From Bradyrhizobium sp. 132 (GTDB lineage Bacteria > Pseudomonadota > Alphaproteobacteria > Rhizobiales > Xanthobacteraceae), in NCBI RefSeq assembly GCF_023074185.1, contig NZ_JADPKY010000096.1:1-53834 (forward strand): 53,834 bases of DNA, given 5' to 3'. Made by a program: the position numbers and the translations under genes. This document shows, in pieces, positions 18,027 to 26,358 of the stretch. Below the pieces are notes generated by a model. It was not told the DNA's origin. It did no database searches and saw only the letters and a list, made by a program, of their open reading frames with translations. The stretch's first letter is position 1; every line of letters starts with the position of its first letter.

Positions 18027-18641
18027 CCTGGCACTGAACTGCGTGTCGCCATTTTGTCCGCAGAGTAGGGGTGAGCAATGGACGTCCGGATCACGCAGCC
18101 GATGTCCTTCGGTGAGATGGGCGGCATCGGAAGTGGAGTGGTGATGCTGGAAAGGGTCTGCAAGGAAGCGAAGGTTGCGCACATGTGACAGAAGGGCAGA
18201 ACTCTTTCGAATGAAGAGCAGTTTGGCCGAAAAATACATGAGACGCGAGCCGGTACTGGATGCAAACTCAACGGGAAGTCAAAGCATCGAAATATCGTGA
18301 GCCGTTGTAGACGGGCAGGACGACTAAAATGATTATGCTGCGTGCGGCGCGGCTCAGGTAAAGCCTGGTGAACGAGTCCTGTGTTCCTCGAGAACTGCAA
18401 GCTGAAGCGAAAGAAGTTCGCGTTCGGCTTGCCCAGTGGTCCGCCCAACAAGACTTGCGAGTTGTTGACTTCGATCAGGTCGATGTGAACGCCACCAGTC
18501 TCGTTTCATCTCGCGCGTACATGCGTACGAGCGTACTCGTCCGAGGACGGCCGTCTTGCGGGTTTTTCCGACCTGTAGCTGACTGTCAGTATGGATATCC
18601 TTACTGATAGTCGCCAAGTGTGTCATTCGGCCTGCAATATT
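18027..18641. other. Intergenic region left of the ISL3 element
   Basis: No gene is supported in these ~600 bp; the short frames overlap on both strands and show no motif. The region contains the 32-bp near-perfect palindrome at 18581-18612. Confidence 0.45.
18581..18612. promoter_or_regulatory. 32-bp near-perfect palindrome
   Basis: The two 16-base arms (GACTGTCAGTATGGAT and its partner on the other side) meet at GGATATCC and pair at 14 of 16 positions. The length and symmetry fit a dimeric regulator operator or a recombinase/IS target site. It ends 29 bp before the ISL3 left inverted repeat. The short perfect arms could also form a cruciform; there is no T-run, so a terminator is unlikely. 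Confidence 0.5.
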
Positions 18642-20295
18642 GGCTCTGACTCACTTTTGATGAAGTTCAAGCGCCGGCTCGCGTTGGTTTCATAAAGGAA
18701 TCAATATGATGCAGCGAGCCCTACGTCCGTCGGCCTTGGTCCCTCGCGGGTTTGAAGTGGAAAGCGCCTTCTGTGATGGCGCTACGACCGTGATCACCGT
18801 ACGTCCCACGAGCGGGACGAGTCTCTGTCCCGGATGCGGGACCAGTTCTGCGCGGATCCATAGCCGATATCAGCGGCGCCTCACCGATCTGCCGCTGGCG
18901 GGGCGGCAGGTTCGCCTGGTGGTCGTGGCGCGCCGCTTCCGCTGCGTTACGGTTCTGTGCGGTCGGCGCATTTTCACCGAGCGCTTCGATGACGGCGCTC
19001 TGGCACCGTGGGCGCGGCGAACGACCCGGCTCGATCTGATCGTCCATCACCTTGGCCTTGCCTTGGGCGGCCGCCCGGCGGCGAGTTTTGCCCGTCGACT
19101 TATGCTGCCCGTGAGCAACGACACATTGCTTCGGGTGGTTAGAAGGCGCGGGTGTCCGCCCTTTGCTGCGCCGAGCGTTATCGGCATCGACGATTGGGCC
19201 TGGCGGCGCAATCAGCGGTACGGAACGATCATCTGCGACCTCGAGCGGCGACGACCGATCACTCTCTTACCCGACAGAGAGCCAGCCACTGCGCAGGCCT
19301 GGCTCGCGGGGCAACCACAGATCGCTGTGGTCGCGCGCGACCGCGGCGGCGGTTACGCCCTTGCTGTGGCCAAGGCACTCCCGCACGCCACCCAGGTCGC
19401 CGACCGTTGGCACCTCATGGAGAACGCCAGCCACGCCTTCCTGGATGCTGTTCGCAAATCCATGCGCCAGGTCCGCATCGTGGTCGGCTCCGCCACCATA
19501 AATCCCAACTTATTGACCGCCGCCGAGCGCATTCAATATGAGGGCTATCTTCGGCGAGAAGACACCAACTCGGCAATCCTCAAACAGGCTGAGACGGGCG
19601 TCTCCATAAAGGAGATCGTACGGCTCACCGGCCATAGCCGGGGCCTCATCCGCAGGGTATTGCGAGGTCAGCGATCCGACGTGTTCAGGGTGCGCGAGAG
19701 CTCGCTCGAGCACTACCTGCCATGGCTCGATGTTCAGTGGGCCGCTGGTCATTGTAATGGCGCCGACCTGTGGCGTTGCCTCAAGGCGCAGGGATTTAGA
19801 GGCTCGGTGCGAGTCGTTGCCGAATGGGCGACACGCCGTCGGCGTGCCGAAATGCCCGATGCTCAGAGCCTGCAGCGCGTACCGTCCGCGAGAACTATCG
19901 CCCGCCTGATGACCAATGGCCGCGATACGCTATCAAAGTCAGAGACCGTCACCATTGCGGCGATTGAGCAAGGCGTTCCTCTCCTGGTGGAAGCTCGAGA
20001 GATCATAGCCGCTTTCCATGCGATGATCCGCAAGAAGGCTCACGGAGAGCTTGAACCATGGCTGGAACGAGCATGCGCAAGCCTCGTCATGTCTTTCGCC
20101 AATGGCGTCATCAAGGACAAAGCCGCCGTCAGCGCAGCGATTACGACGTCCTGGTCCAACGGACAGACCGAAGGCCAGATCACCAAACTCAAACTGGTTA
20201 AGCGCCAAATGTACGGGCGCGCCAAGCTCGACTTGCTGCAGGCTCGGCTAATCGGCGCCACATGACCAGTGCTGCACCAAAATAGCGTCAGAGCC
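18642..20295 (+). mobile_element. ISL3-family insertion sequence, complete
   Basis: The terminal inverted repeats are visible. GGCTCTGAC at 18642 continues TCACTTTTGATG, and at the right end the reverse complement reads GGCTCTGAC then GCTATTTTGGTG. This gives an element of about 1.65 kb with one transposase gene. I cannot see a clear 8-bp target duplication (left flank gcaatatt, right flank aaagttgc), so the element may have recombined or the flanks drifted. Confidence 0.8.
18706..20265 (+). CDS. ISL3-family transposase
   Basis: This is an intact 519-residue transposase. The N-terminal zinc finger is seen as LCPGCGTSSARIHSRY with a further Cys pair (RCVTVLCGRR). The catalytic region has GIDDWAWRR, ARDRGGGYALAV and ADRWHLMENAS, and the C-terminal SNGQTEGQITKLKLVKRQMYG carries the last acidic residue. 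Length is normal for ISL3 proteins. It fills the element between its two inverted repeats and is the only apparently full-length and undamaged transposase in the window. Confidence 0.93.
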   Translation: MMQRALRPSALVPRGFEVESAFCDGATTVITVRPTSGTSLCPGCGTSSARIHSRYQRRLTDLPLAGRQVRLVVVARRFRCVTVLCGRRIFTERFDDGALAPWARRTTRLDLIVHHLGLALGGRPAASFARRLMLPVSNDTLLRVVRRRGCPPFAAPSVIGIDDWAWRRNQRYGTIICDLERRRPITLLPDREPATAQAWLAGQPQIAVVARDRGGGYALAVAKALPHATQVADRWHLMENASHAFLDAVRKSMRQVRIVVGSATINPNLLTAAERIQYEGYLRREDTNSAILKQAETGVSIKEIVRLTGHSRGLIRRVLRGQRSDVFRVRESSLEHYLPWLDVQWAAGHCNGADLWRCLKAQGFRGSVRVVAEWATRRRRAEMPDAQSLQRVPSARTIARLMTNGRDTLSKSETVTIAAIEQGVPLLVEAREIIAAFHAMIRKKAHGELEPWLERACASLVMSFANGVIKDKAAVSAAITTSWSNGQTEGQITKLKLVKRQMYGRAKLDLLQARLIGAT

Positions 20296-20438
20296 AAAGT
20301 TGCAAGCCGATTGACAGTCGTATACGTACGTACGAGCGGCATCCACCACTTAGCCTGTAGAGCGCCCACAAGAAAAGGTAGTACGACATTCATTGTCCAG
20401 AGCGTATCATTTGATCGTTATAACGTGCGAGGTAACTC

Positions 20439-21149
20439 ATGACGGTCGACGAGCGTGCGGCAGCAATGTGCGCACGCTTTCCGGTGCATGTCTCACGGTC
20501 CATTCCAATATACGACACCATGGCCGCCCAGAAAGATATCAACCTGTTCATGGGGTTCGATTTTCATGAATATGTCTCAATTACCCAAGCAATTCCGACG
20601 AAAGGGCGAACATTTCCAAACTTTCGGCCTGATCGATCGACTATTCGCCCAGGCGAGGGATATTGGGTGGTCGGCCTCGACAAGAACAACGACGTCGTAC
20701 TTACAAATGCTACACGGCTGTATGACCTTTCTCACAGTAACTTTGCGGAGCATCTTCGGTCGCTGAAAGCATTTTACAGTGACCCGATCGTCCAGGCACA
20801 TATTAATGACTATTGCGCTTGCATCGCCCCTACCGCAGAGGAGATGGCTGGAAGAATAGCCTACAATGGGGATCTTTGGGCGCGCAGAGATTTCAGGGGT
20901 CAGGGTGTCGCGAGGATGATAGCCCGAGTTACACACCGGCTATCGTATGCTATTTGGGCCCCCGATTTCTTATGCGCGCTTGTAGCTCGCTGGCGAGTGG
21001 ATAAAGGACTTCCACACTACCCTCATCATGAACCCGGCGGATCGATCTTGCGGCTTGTTGAAGAGGATATTGCTGAGGATAATTGGCTAGTGTGGGTAAC
21101 AGGTGACGAGCTAAAAAGTGAAGTCGACCATTGCTGCAAAGATCTTTAG
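20439..21149 (+). CDS. GNAT-like protein of unknown function
   Basis: This is a 236-residue protein with a GAGG ribosome site six bases before the ATG. Residues ~150-175 contain RRDFRGQGVARMIARV, which fits the acetyl-CoA loop RxxGxA of GNAT N-acyltransferases. The N-terminal half (NLFMGFDFHEYVS) does not recall any family to me. No signal peptide or membrane segment is seen. It stands alone between the ISL3 element and the broken nucleotidyltransferase, so context says little. Hypothetical proteins of this kind occur in symbiosis islands. I am unsure of the acyltransferase activity. Confidence 0.55.
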   Translation: MTVDERAAAMCARFPVHVSRSIPIYDTMAAQKDINLFMGFDFHEYVSITQAIPTKGRTFPNFRPDRSTIRPGEGYWVVGLDKNNDVVLTNATRLYDLSHSNFAEHLRSLKAFYSDPIVQAHINDYCACIAPTAEEMAGRIAYNGDLWARRDFRGQGVARMIARVTHRLSYAIWAPDFLCALVARWRVDKGLPHYPHHEPGGSILRLVEEDIAEDNWLVWVTGDELKSEVDHCCKDL

Positions 21150-21262
21150 CCGCGCCAACATTCGCTGCGTGGTCTGACACAGCACGCTATTGAATGGCTG
21201 CAACCATGATTCATTGGCTACGACGGGGCTCGTCGACGGCGTGCGCAGCCGCAGAGGCGCCT

Positions 21263-21727
21263 TTAGAAATGGAACTGCACTGTACGCCTTCTCGTTCGGC
21301 TTTCATCTCCCAGAAGCGAGGCGGGACTGTGGTGAATGCAAAGATAGACGAAGTCCAAGCCGGCGCCGGGGCTCGCCTCCGCATCATCGATTTCGTACCA
21401 CCTGAGATTATCGCCCCTCACGGCAGCAAGCTGCAGGTCTCGTGTTTCCACGAGATTAGGAAAGAAGCTTCTCGGTATTGGCTTGGGTAGCTCCGGCTCC
21501 GACATCCGCAGAGTAGACGGGGATAGCCGCAATAGATTCATCGCCTTGTAAAGAGGAGGGCCATCCCCAATGAGATTTCTCGCGGTTTGCTTTAAACGAA
21601 ATTTTGAAATGAAGCCAAGATGGGACAGCAGGACCCCTAATCCCTGTGTCCGCTCATGGAAGGGGGCGACAGCAGCCGCGTCGGGCGCTTCACTGATGAT
21701 CAGCTACCGCAATACATTTTCCGGCGA
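21263..21727 (-). pseudogene. PntC-like nucleotidyltransferase, 3' part cut off by IS30
   Basis: Reading leftward from the IS30 end, the minus strand gives APDAAAVAPFHERTQG, then PPLYKAMNLLRLSPSTLRMS and finally RWYEIDDAEA. These are the C-terminal marks of LicC/PntC-type nucleotidyltransferases (acidic -AAVAPF-, YK-x-N strand, WYEID end). At least one frameshift lies between them, and the natural C-terminus is lost after about 21330. The 5' half lies on the other side of the IS30 element at 22941-23311. Confidence 0.6.
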
Positions 21728-22940
21728 GTTCAACCGATCGCTGCAACACATTCTGCGAACTTCTCAGCCGGCGTCTGATAGAGCAAGGTCTTTCTCGGCC
21801 TTTCATTGAGCTGCCTTGCGATGGCACTGAGCTTGGCCTGGCTGTGCAAGGACAGATCGGTGCCACGCGGAAGATACTGACGCAGCAATCTGTTGGTGTT
21901 TTCGTTGGACCCGCGTTGCCAGGGAGATCGAGGATCACAAAAGTAGACCTCGACCTCGGTGGCCAATGTCAGGCGTTTATGGTCTGCGAGCTCCTTGCCT
22001 CTGTCCCAGGTCAGCGACCGGTAAAGTTCGCTAGGCAATCGCTGCGATTGCTTGATCAGTGCCGAGACAACGCTTTCGGTATCCTTGTTCGCAACCTTGA
22101 CCAGCATCACGTAGCGAATGGCGCTCGACAAGCGTTGCGACATAACTATTCCCCGATCCACCGATCAGGTCGCCCTCCCAATGGCCCGGCACCGCACGAT
22201 CTTCAACCGACGGCGGTCGCTCGCTGATGGATACGGCGTTCTTGATCTGGCCGAGCCCGTTTCGTTTCATGCTGGCGTGCCTGGATCGGCGGACCGTGCG
22301 CCTCGCCCTCAGGTGCTCAAGAAGCTCCTTTTTCAGCACGCCGCGCGCCTGAATGAATAGGCTCCGATAGATCGTCTCGTGTGACACCTGCTTTCGAGGC
22401 TCCCTCGGATATGTGCGCTTGAGCCAGCCGGCAACTTGCTGAGGGGACCATTGACGCCGCAGCAAGGTCGATACTGTCCGCCTCAAGAACGGACGGCAAG
22501 CCAGCTTGCAAAGCTTGGGACGCCGCGCTCGATCCCAGGCAGCCTGATCGGGCCGGGCTGCCCGATAGCGGTCCGACCCGCCATTGCGCTGGACTTCACG
22601 GCTGATGGTTGACGCAGATCGTCCCAAGTGGGTCGCTATCGACCGAAATGAGCAGCGCATGCTGAGCCATCGAGAGATTTCCTCTCATTCAGAAAGACTG
22701 AGTGTCTGCTTGGAACGGCGTCGATCCGGAGGACGAATTCCGCCCGTTGGCGAGATCACCGAGAAGACAGAAGAGGACTCCCGGTCAAACCGGCGCCCGA
22801 TCGCGCTCATCGGCTCCCCAGCCTGCCAGCGATCCCAGATCTCAGACCGTTGGGCTGCCGAGTAATAAATGCGACGTCGCTGTTTCATATCCACACTCCA
22901 TCCTCGATAAAGATTAGAGTGTTGCGCTGACCAGTTGAAC
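21728..22940 (-). mobile_element. IS30-family insertion sequence
   Basis: The ends are imperfect inverted repeats: GTTCAACCGATCGCTGCAAC at 21728 and, read from the other strand, GTTCAACTGGTCAGCGCAAC ending at 22940. This gives a 1.2-kb element containing one damaged transposase gene. It sits inside the PntC-like gene: amino-acid sequence before and after the element continues the same family alignment (FFEGR on one side, DAAAVAPF on the other). Confidence 0.78.
21730..22888 (-). pseudogene. IS30-family transposase with nonsense and frameshift mutations
   Basis: The gene starts MKQRRRIYYSAAQRSEIW at 22888 and shows the IS30 blocks SIATHLGRSASTISREVQRN (helix-turn-helix), VPGHWEGDLIGG and ANKDTESVV to CDPRSPWQRGSNENTNRLLR. 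An in-frame TGA after SLSE (where RE is usual) lies near 22684, and the frame shifts near 22115 between GHWEGDLI and RYVMLVKV. It is non-functional unless both are sequence errors. Confidence 0.87.
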
Positions 22941-23311
22941 CCGCCCCTCAAAGAAGACGTTCCCCTCAATGAGAGGGTGGTCCCCGGAAAGGAGCGCGTC
23001 ACGCGCCAACCAGAGCGAATAGGTCCTCCCATTATGGTCGTAAACAAGGGATTCCACGTACTTGATCGCAACACCGCCAAAGCGGCTGCCACAGACATTT
23101 TGGATCGCCTCTTTGCGATACCCGACAACAATTGTCACCTGCTCCACGCCGGCACGCCCAAGGCTGATGTAGCGCGTTGTGCAGGATGGGAGCTCATTAA
23201 TTTGGACGAGGGGGGCAGCTCCGTTAGTGCCCGCAGACGAGAGCCCAGTCCAGCGGAAAGAATGAGCGCATGCCTGGGAGCATTCAGAGGCGTTTCAATC
23301 GCTCTCTTCAT
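22941..23311 (-). pseudogene. PntC-like nucleotidyltransferase, 5' part
   Basis: The gene starts MKRAIETPLNAPRHALILSA at 23311, with the nucleotide-binding loop AGLGSRLRALT (family GxGxR). After a frameshift near 23210 it goes on as EQVTIVVGYRKEAI, KYVESLVYDHNGRTYSLWLA and EGNVFFEGR, where IS30 interrupts it. Such proteins transfer CMP to choline phosphate or, in the PntC branch, to 2-aminoethylphosphonate. The PEP mutase remnant directly upstream on the same strand favours the phosphonate branch; this is inference from context. Confidence 0.62.
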
Positions 23312-23587
23312 CCCGAGTGTCGCTCCTCGAGCGTGAACGCCTTCGTTCGGTCCTCCAGCAAACGTATCAGACCACCTGGCTGATTGAAAGTGATAGGTAT
23401 GAGTCGACGCATAGACTGGCATCGGTCGGTGTGTGTGCTTCCTTGAGCCGCAGGGCGAGATGTTTTGCGATGTCCAGGGCGTCTCCGGAGTGCGTCGCAG
23501 CCCGTTAGGTGACATTGGAGCGGGACCGAGGTGCACGGGTAGCTTTTGAAGAAGGCAAACTCAGGTGCCAAACCCTGCTGTCCTGGG

Positions 23588-24500
23588 CTATCCGGGCTGC
23601 AGATATCGCTTCTCGGACGCGGCGAGTTCGTCATATCTCAGGAGTTCGAAAGTCTCGCTGAGCGGTGCAATATGAGATTCAATGCTGGCAGCGCTCTCCT
23701 GAGCTGCGATGCTATCGCAAATGCGCCGCATTGCAGCTGCCGCAGCTCGCATGGAGTGATTGGCCCAAACGAGACCATGGAGATGCACGCATCGCGATAG
23801 GCGGAGACTGGCGTTCGATAGTATGTCGTCGGGACGATCACGACAGAAAGCCGGGTCCGCGACTCGGTGACGAACGAAAGAATCTTTGTCCGCGGTACTT
23901 TTTCGCGAGTGAAAAGACAGCATCGGCTCCTGCATCCGCATAGGCATGAGCACGCAAGATAGCATCGTTCAATCCGTGACCGGCGATCAGCGCTTCGATC
24001 CTGGCCACGAGAAGAAGGTGTTCCGCGACCGCATCCTTCACAGCCCGCAGACACCCGGAGAATTCATCGATATCGGCGAGGGGATGCCGCTCACCAATGA
24101 GCGAGTTCATCTTCGGGAAGCAGCTGTCCTCAAGCGACACGTCCGCCGCGCCAGCCTGGCAAAGCTTGCGTGCAAGGAGGCGGGGTTGAAATTGCCGAAG
24201 CCCCCATCCCCGTCAACGAGCACAGGTAGCTCAGCCGAATCCACGATGCGTTCGACGCTCTCGACGAGCTGGCTCCATGAAGCTTCGTTGGCATCGCGAA
24301 AGCCCAGCGAGCTGGCAATCGACAAGCCAGACGCCCAGAGCCCCTTGAATCCCGAACGCTCGGCCATCATGCGCCTCCATCAGAAACGAGAGCGCACCAT
24401 TCGAACAGACCTCGGCACGAAGCCTTTCGACAGTCGATGGCCGCGTGTATTGATGAGCTGCGGTGGGCCGAAGGGCTTGTGGTTGAAACTGCATGCACAA
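23588..24500 (-). pseudogene. pepM: Phosphoenolpyruvate mutase, broken by several frameshifts
   Basis: PEP mutase converts PEP to phosphonopyruvate, the entry step to nearly all natural phosphonates. In order on the minus strand are ALSFLMEAHDG, ERSGFKGLWASGLSIASSLG, ELPVLVDGDGGFGNFN, EDSCFPKMNSLIGERHPLAD, LVARIEALIAGHGL, VIVPTTYYRTPVSAYRDA and a C-terminal block ending LRYDELAASEKRYLQPG. They fall in at least three frames, so the gene is dead. The gating loop reads PKMNS, with the Asn typical of true mutases rather than hydrolases. It precedes the PntC-like gene on the same strand, a pairing known for phosphonate-conjugating strains. Confidence 0.82.
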
Positions 24501-24713
24501 ATCCTACAAGGCCGAGCTTCGATTGACGCAAACGTCGCTGTTCATATCCTTTTGGATTGACGGCGATCAATGACCAGCTTTGGTGGTTCGTTTTGACGTA
24601 AAGGGCATGCATGATTGCCAAGCATTGACGTGAAACGCAAAGTCGTCGTTATGAGTTCATGGGCGTTGATCCCGCTCTCTGGCGCGAGGAACGCTTAGTG
24701 AAGGGGCGATATT

Positions 24714-24728
24714 TCACACAAAGTGTGA
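24714..24728. promoter_or_regulatory. Inverted repeat TCACAC-AAA-GTGTGA
   Basis: Perfect six-base arms around AAA, extended by ATAT/TAT on the outside. It has the form of a dimeric repressor or activator operator. It lies upstream of the luxR remnant and the CoA-transferase ORF on the plus strand and could belong to the promoter of the lost luxR gene. Confidence 0.35.
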
Positions 24729-24779
24729 TATCGACCGCTACGATTGTCGTAATGCGGTTGTGGCGTTTACGACATTGTC

Positions 24780-25020
24780 GAGAGCTCCTCGAATTGGCCG
24801 GCTTGAGATGGCAGCCTCGCGATGGTGGAGCCGCTATCTCCGAAGAACTCGCTCCGATTCGGCGAGAGTGTGCCTGGGCGACTGGAATGGTATGGCATTT
24901 GCTAATGCCGTTCTTGTTCTCTCAAGCCCAGGAGAAAGTCATGGCGGATGTCGATGAGAAAGAGGTTGTGCTGTCGGAACGGGAAAGACAGTGTTTGCGA
25001 TGGGTCGAGAAGGGGAAGTG
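24780..25020 (+). pseudogene. LuxR-family regulator remnant
   Basis: The plus-strand frame reads RRECAWATGMVWHLLMPFLF and then DEKEVVLSERERQCLRWVEKGKWS. This is the linker and first half of the LuxR-type helix-turn-helix. It ends mid-helix at about 25018, exactly where CoA-transferase sequence begins in another frame. Neither the ligand-binding domain nor the recognition helix is complete, so it is only a relic of a quorum-type or orphan LuxR gene. Confidence 0.65.
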
Positions 25021-26243
25021 GAGTTCGCGTGATAGACTTCTCGATGGGGTGGGCAGGATCGTTGTGTACGCGCATCCTGGCCGATCTTGGTGCGGACGTC
25101 ATCAAAATCGAGGCGATCGAATATCCGGACTGGCGGCGTGGCGTTGACCGACGCCCAGCTTTCATCGAAGATAAAATGTACGAGCGGGCGCCATGCTTCT
25201 GCATCATGAACCGCAACAAACGCGGCATTACACTCGACCTCACCCAGCCACGAGGTCTCGCTCTTGTTAAGCGCCTTTTGACGAAAGCTGATATTGTCGT
25301 CGATAATTATTCAGTAGATGTCCTGCCGAAGCTCGAATTAGGTTGTGATGTGCTCCGATCGCTCAACCCTCGACTGGTTAAGCTGTCGATGTCCGCGTTT
25401 GGCGCGGATAGTAGGTGTCGCGATTGTCGGGCCTACGGCTCGACTCTCGAGCAGGGCTTGGGCTTGCCGGGCGTAGTCGGAAAGTCCAGCATGCCGCCCG
25501 TGATCAGCCACGTTGCTTTCGGAGATGCTATCGGCGGCTTGAACGGCTGCGCCGCAATTCTGATCGCGCTGATTTGTGCCCGTGATGCCGGGCAGGGGCA
25601 GCTTATTGACCTTTCCCAGATCGGATGCATGCTGCCATTTGCGGCGCCATGGCTCGCTATCCACGCGATCGACCCTATGCCGCCGAAAAGGTACGGCAAT
25701 CGACATCCGCAGTTCGTGCCTCACGGCCGCTTTCGATGCGAAGGCGAGGATAACTGGCTTATGATAGCCGCCACTGACAATGAGATGTGGCAGAGGCTGG
25801 CCATTCTTATTGGTCGACGAGACTGGGCCATGGACCTGTCGCTTAATTCTGCAGAAGCCCGCCGTAGCATTGAGGACAACATCGAGAACGCTATCGAAGC
25901 CTGGATGCGCACCCGTGATGCAGATCAGGCGATGTTCGGATTACAGTCGGTAAGCATTGCGTCCGGCGTAGCTCGGCATCCAATCGACCTGCTTCAGGAT
26001 CCCCATCTAAGGTCGCGCGGATTTCTGCAGCAAGTCGAGCGCCCTTTCATCGGCGCGCCTCTACAGTCATCAATGTCGACCCGCGAAGGGGTCGGACCTT
26101 ATACGATTCGTGCGGCGGCGCCGACCCTGGGGCAGCACAATAGCGCGATCCTGACTGGGCTTCTCGAGCTCTCCGATAGCTATGTTGCAGAGTTGGCGGG
26201 AAAAGGCATCATCGGGACGACAATGCTCTCCGAGGGACGTTAA
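24948..26243 (+). CDS. CaiB/BaiF family (type III) CoA-transferase
   Basis: Family III CoA-transferase, moving CoA between a donor acyl-CoA and an acid. The family start VRVIDFSMGWAGSLCTRILA lies at ~25025 and is followed by LGADVIKIEAIEYPDWRRGV, MNRNKRGITLDL, DIVVDNYSVDVLPKL and GQGQLIDLSQIG (catalytic Asp region). The C-terminus is normal. The first ~10 native residues are replaced: the open frame upstream (from ATG 24948) is luxR sequence read out of frame. Translation may therefore start at 24948, giving a 26-residue foreign leader, or at a GTG/ATG inside. It is followed 115 bp later by the phosphatase-superfamily gene. Substrate unknown. Confidence 0.85.
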   Translation: MSMRKRLCCRNGKDSVCDGSRRGSGVRVIDFSMGWAGSLCTRILADLGADVIKIEAIEYPDWRRGVDRRPAFIEDKMYERAPCFCIMNRNKRGITLDLTQPRGLALVKRLLTKADIVVDNYSVDVLPKLELGCDVLRSLNPRLVKLSMSAFGADSRCRDCRAYGSTLEQGLGLPGVVGKSSMPPVISHVAFGDAIGGLNGCAAILIALICARDAGQGQLIDLSQIGCMLPFAAPWLAIHAIDPMPPKRYGNRHPQFVPHGRFRCEGEDNWLMIAATDNEMWQRLAILIGRRDWAMDLSLNSAEARRSIEDNIENAIEAWMRTRDADQAMFGLQSVSIASGVARHPIDLLQDPHLRSRGFLQQVERPFIGAPLQSSMSTREGVGPYTIRAAAPTLGQHNSAILTGLLELSDSYVAELAGKGIIGTTMLSEGR

Positions 26244-26358
26244 AGAAGAGTGCGTCTTCAGGATAACCGATGTCCGGGAGCGGCTGTCGTGTGTGATGAT
26301 CGCGGCAACGATCTCGCGTCCTGAGCGAAAATCGTGATGGGATCATGGAAAGGTTCAC

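Noticed and set aside
18354..18626. Minus-strand 90-codon frame over the palindrome
   Set aside because: No motif or ribosome site; it overlaps a similar plus-strand frame, so neither is supported.
20318..20336. cgtatacgtacgtacg palindromic run
   Set aside because: Simple alternating repeat beyond the ISL3 right end; too low in complexity to call an operator.
23588..24500. Reading the mutase remnant as an intact phosphonopyruvate hydrolase
   Set aside because: Motifs lie in several frames, and the gating loop has Asn (PKMNS) as in mutases.
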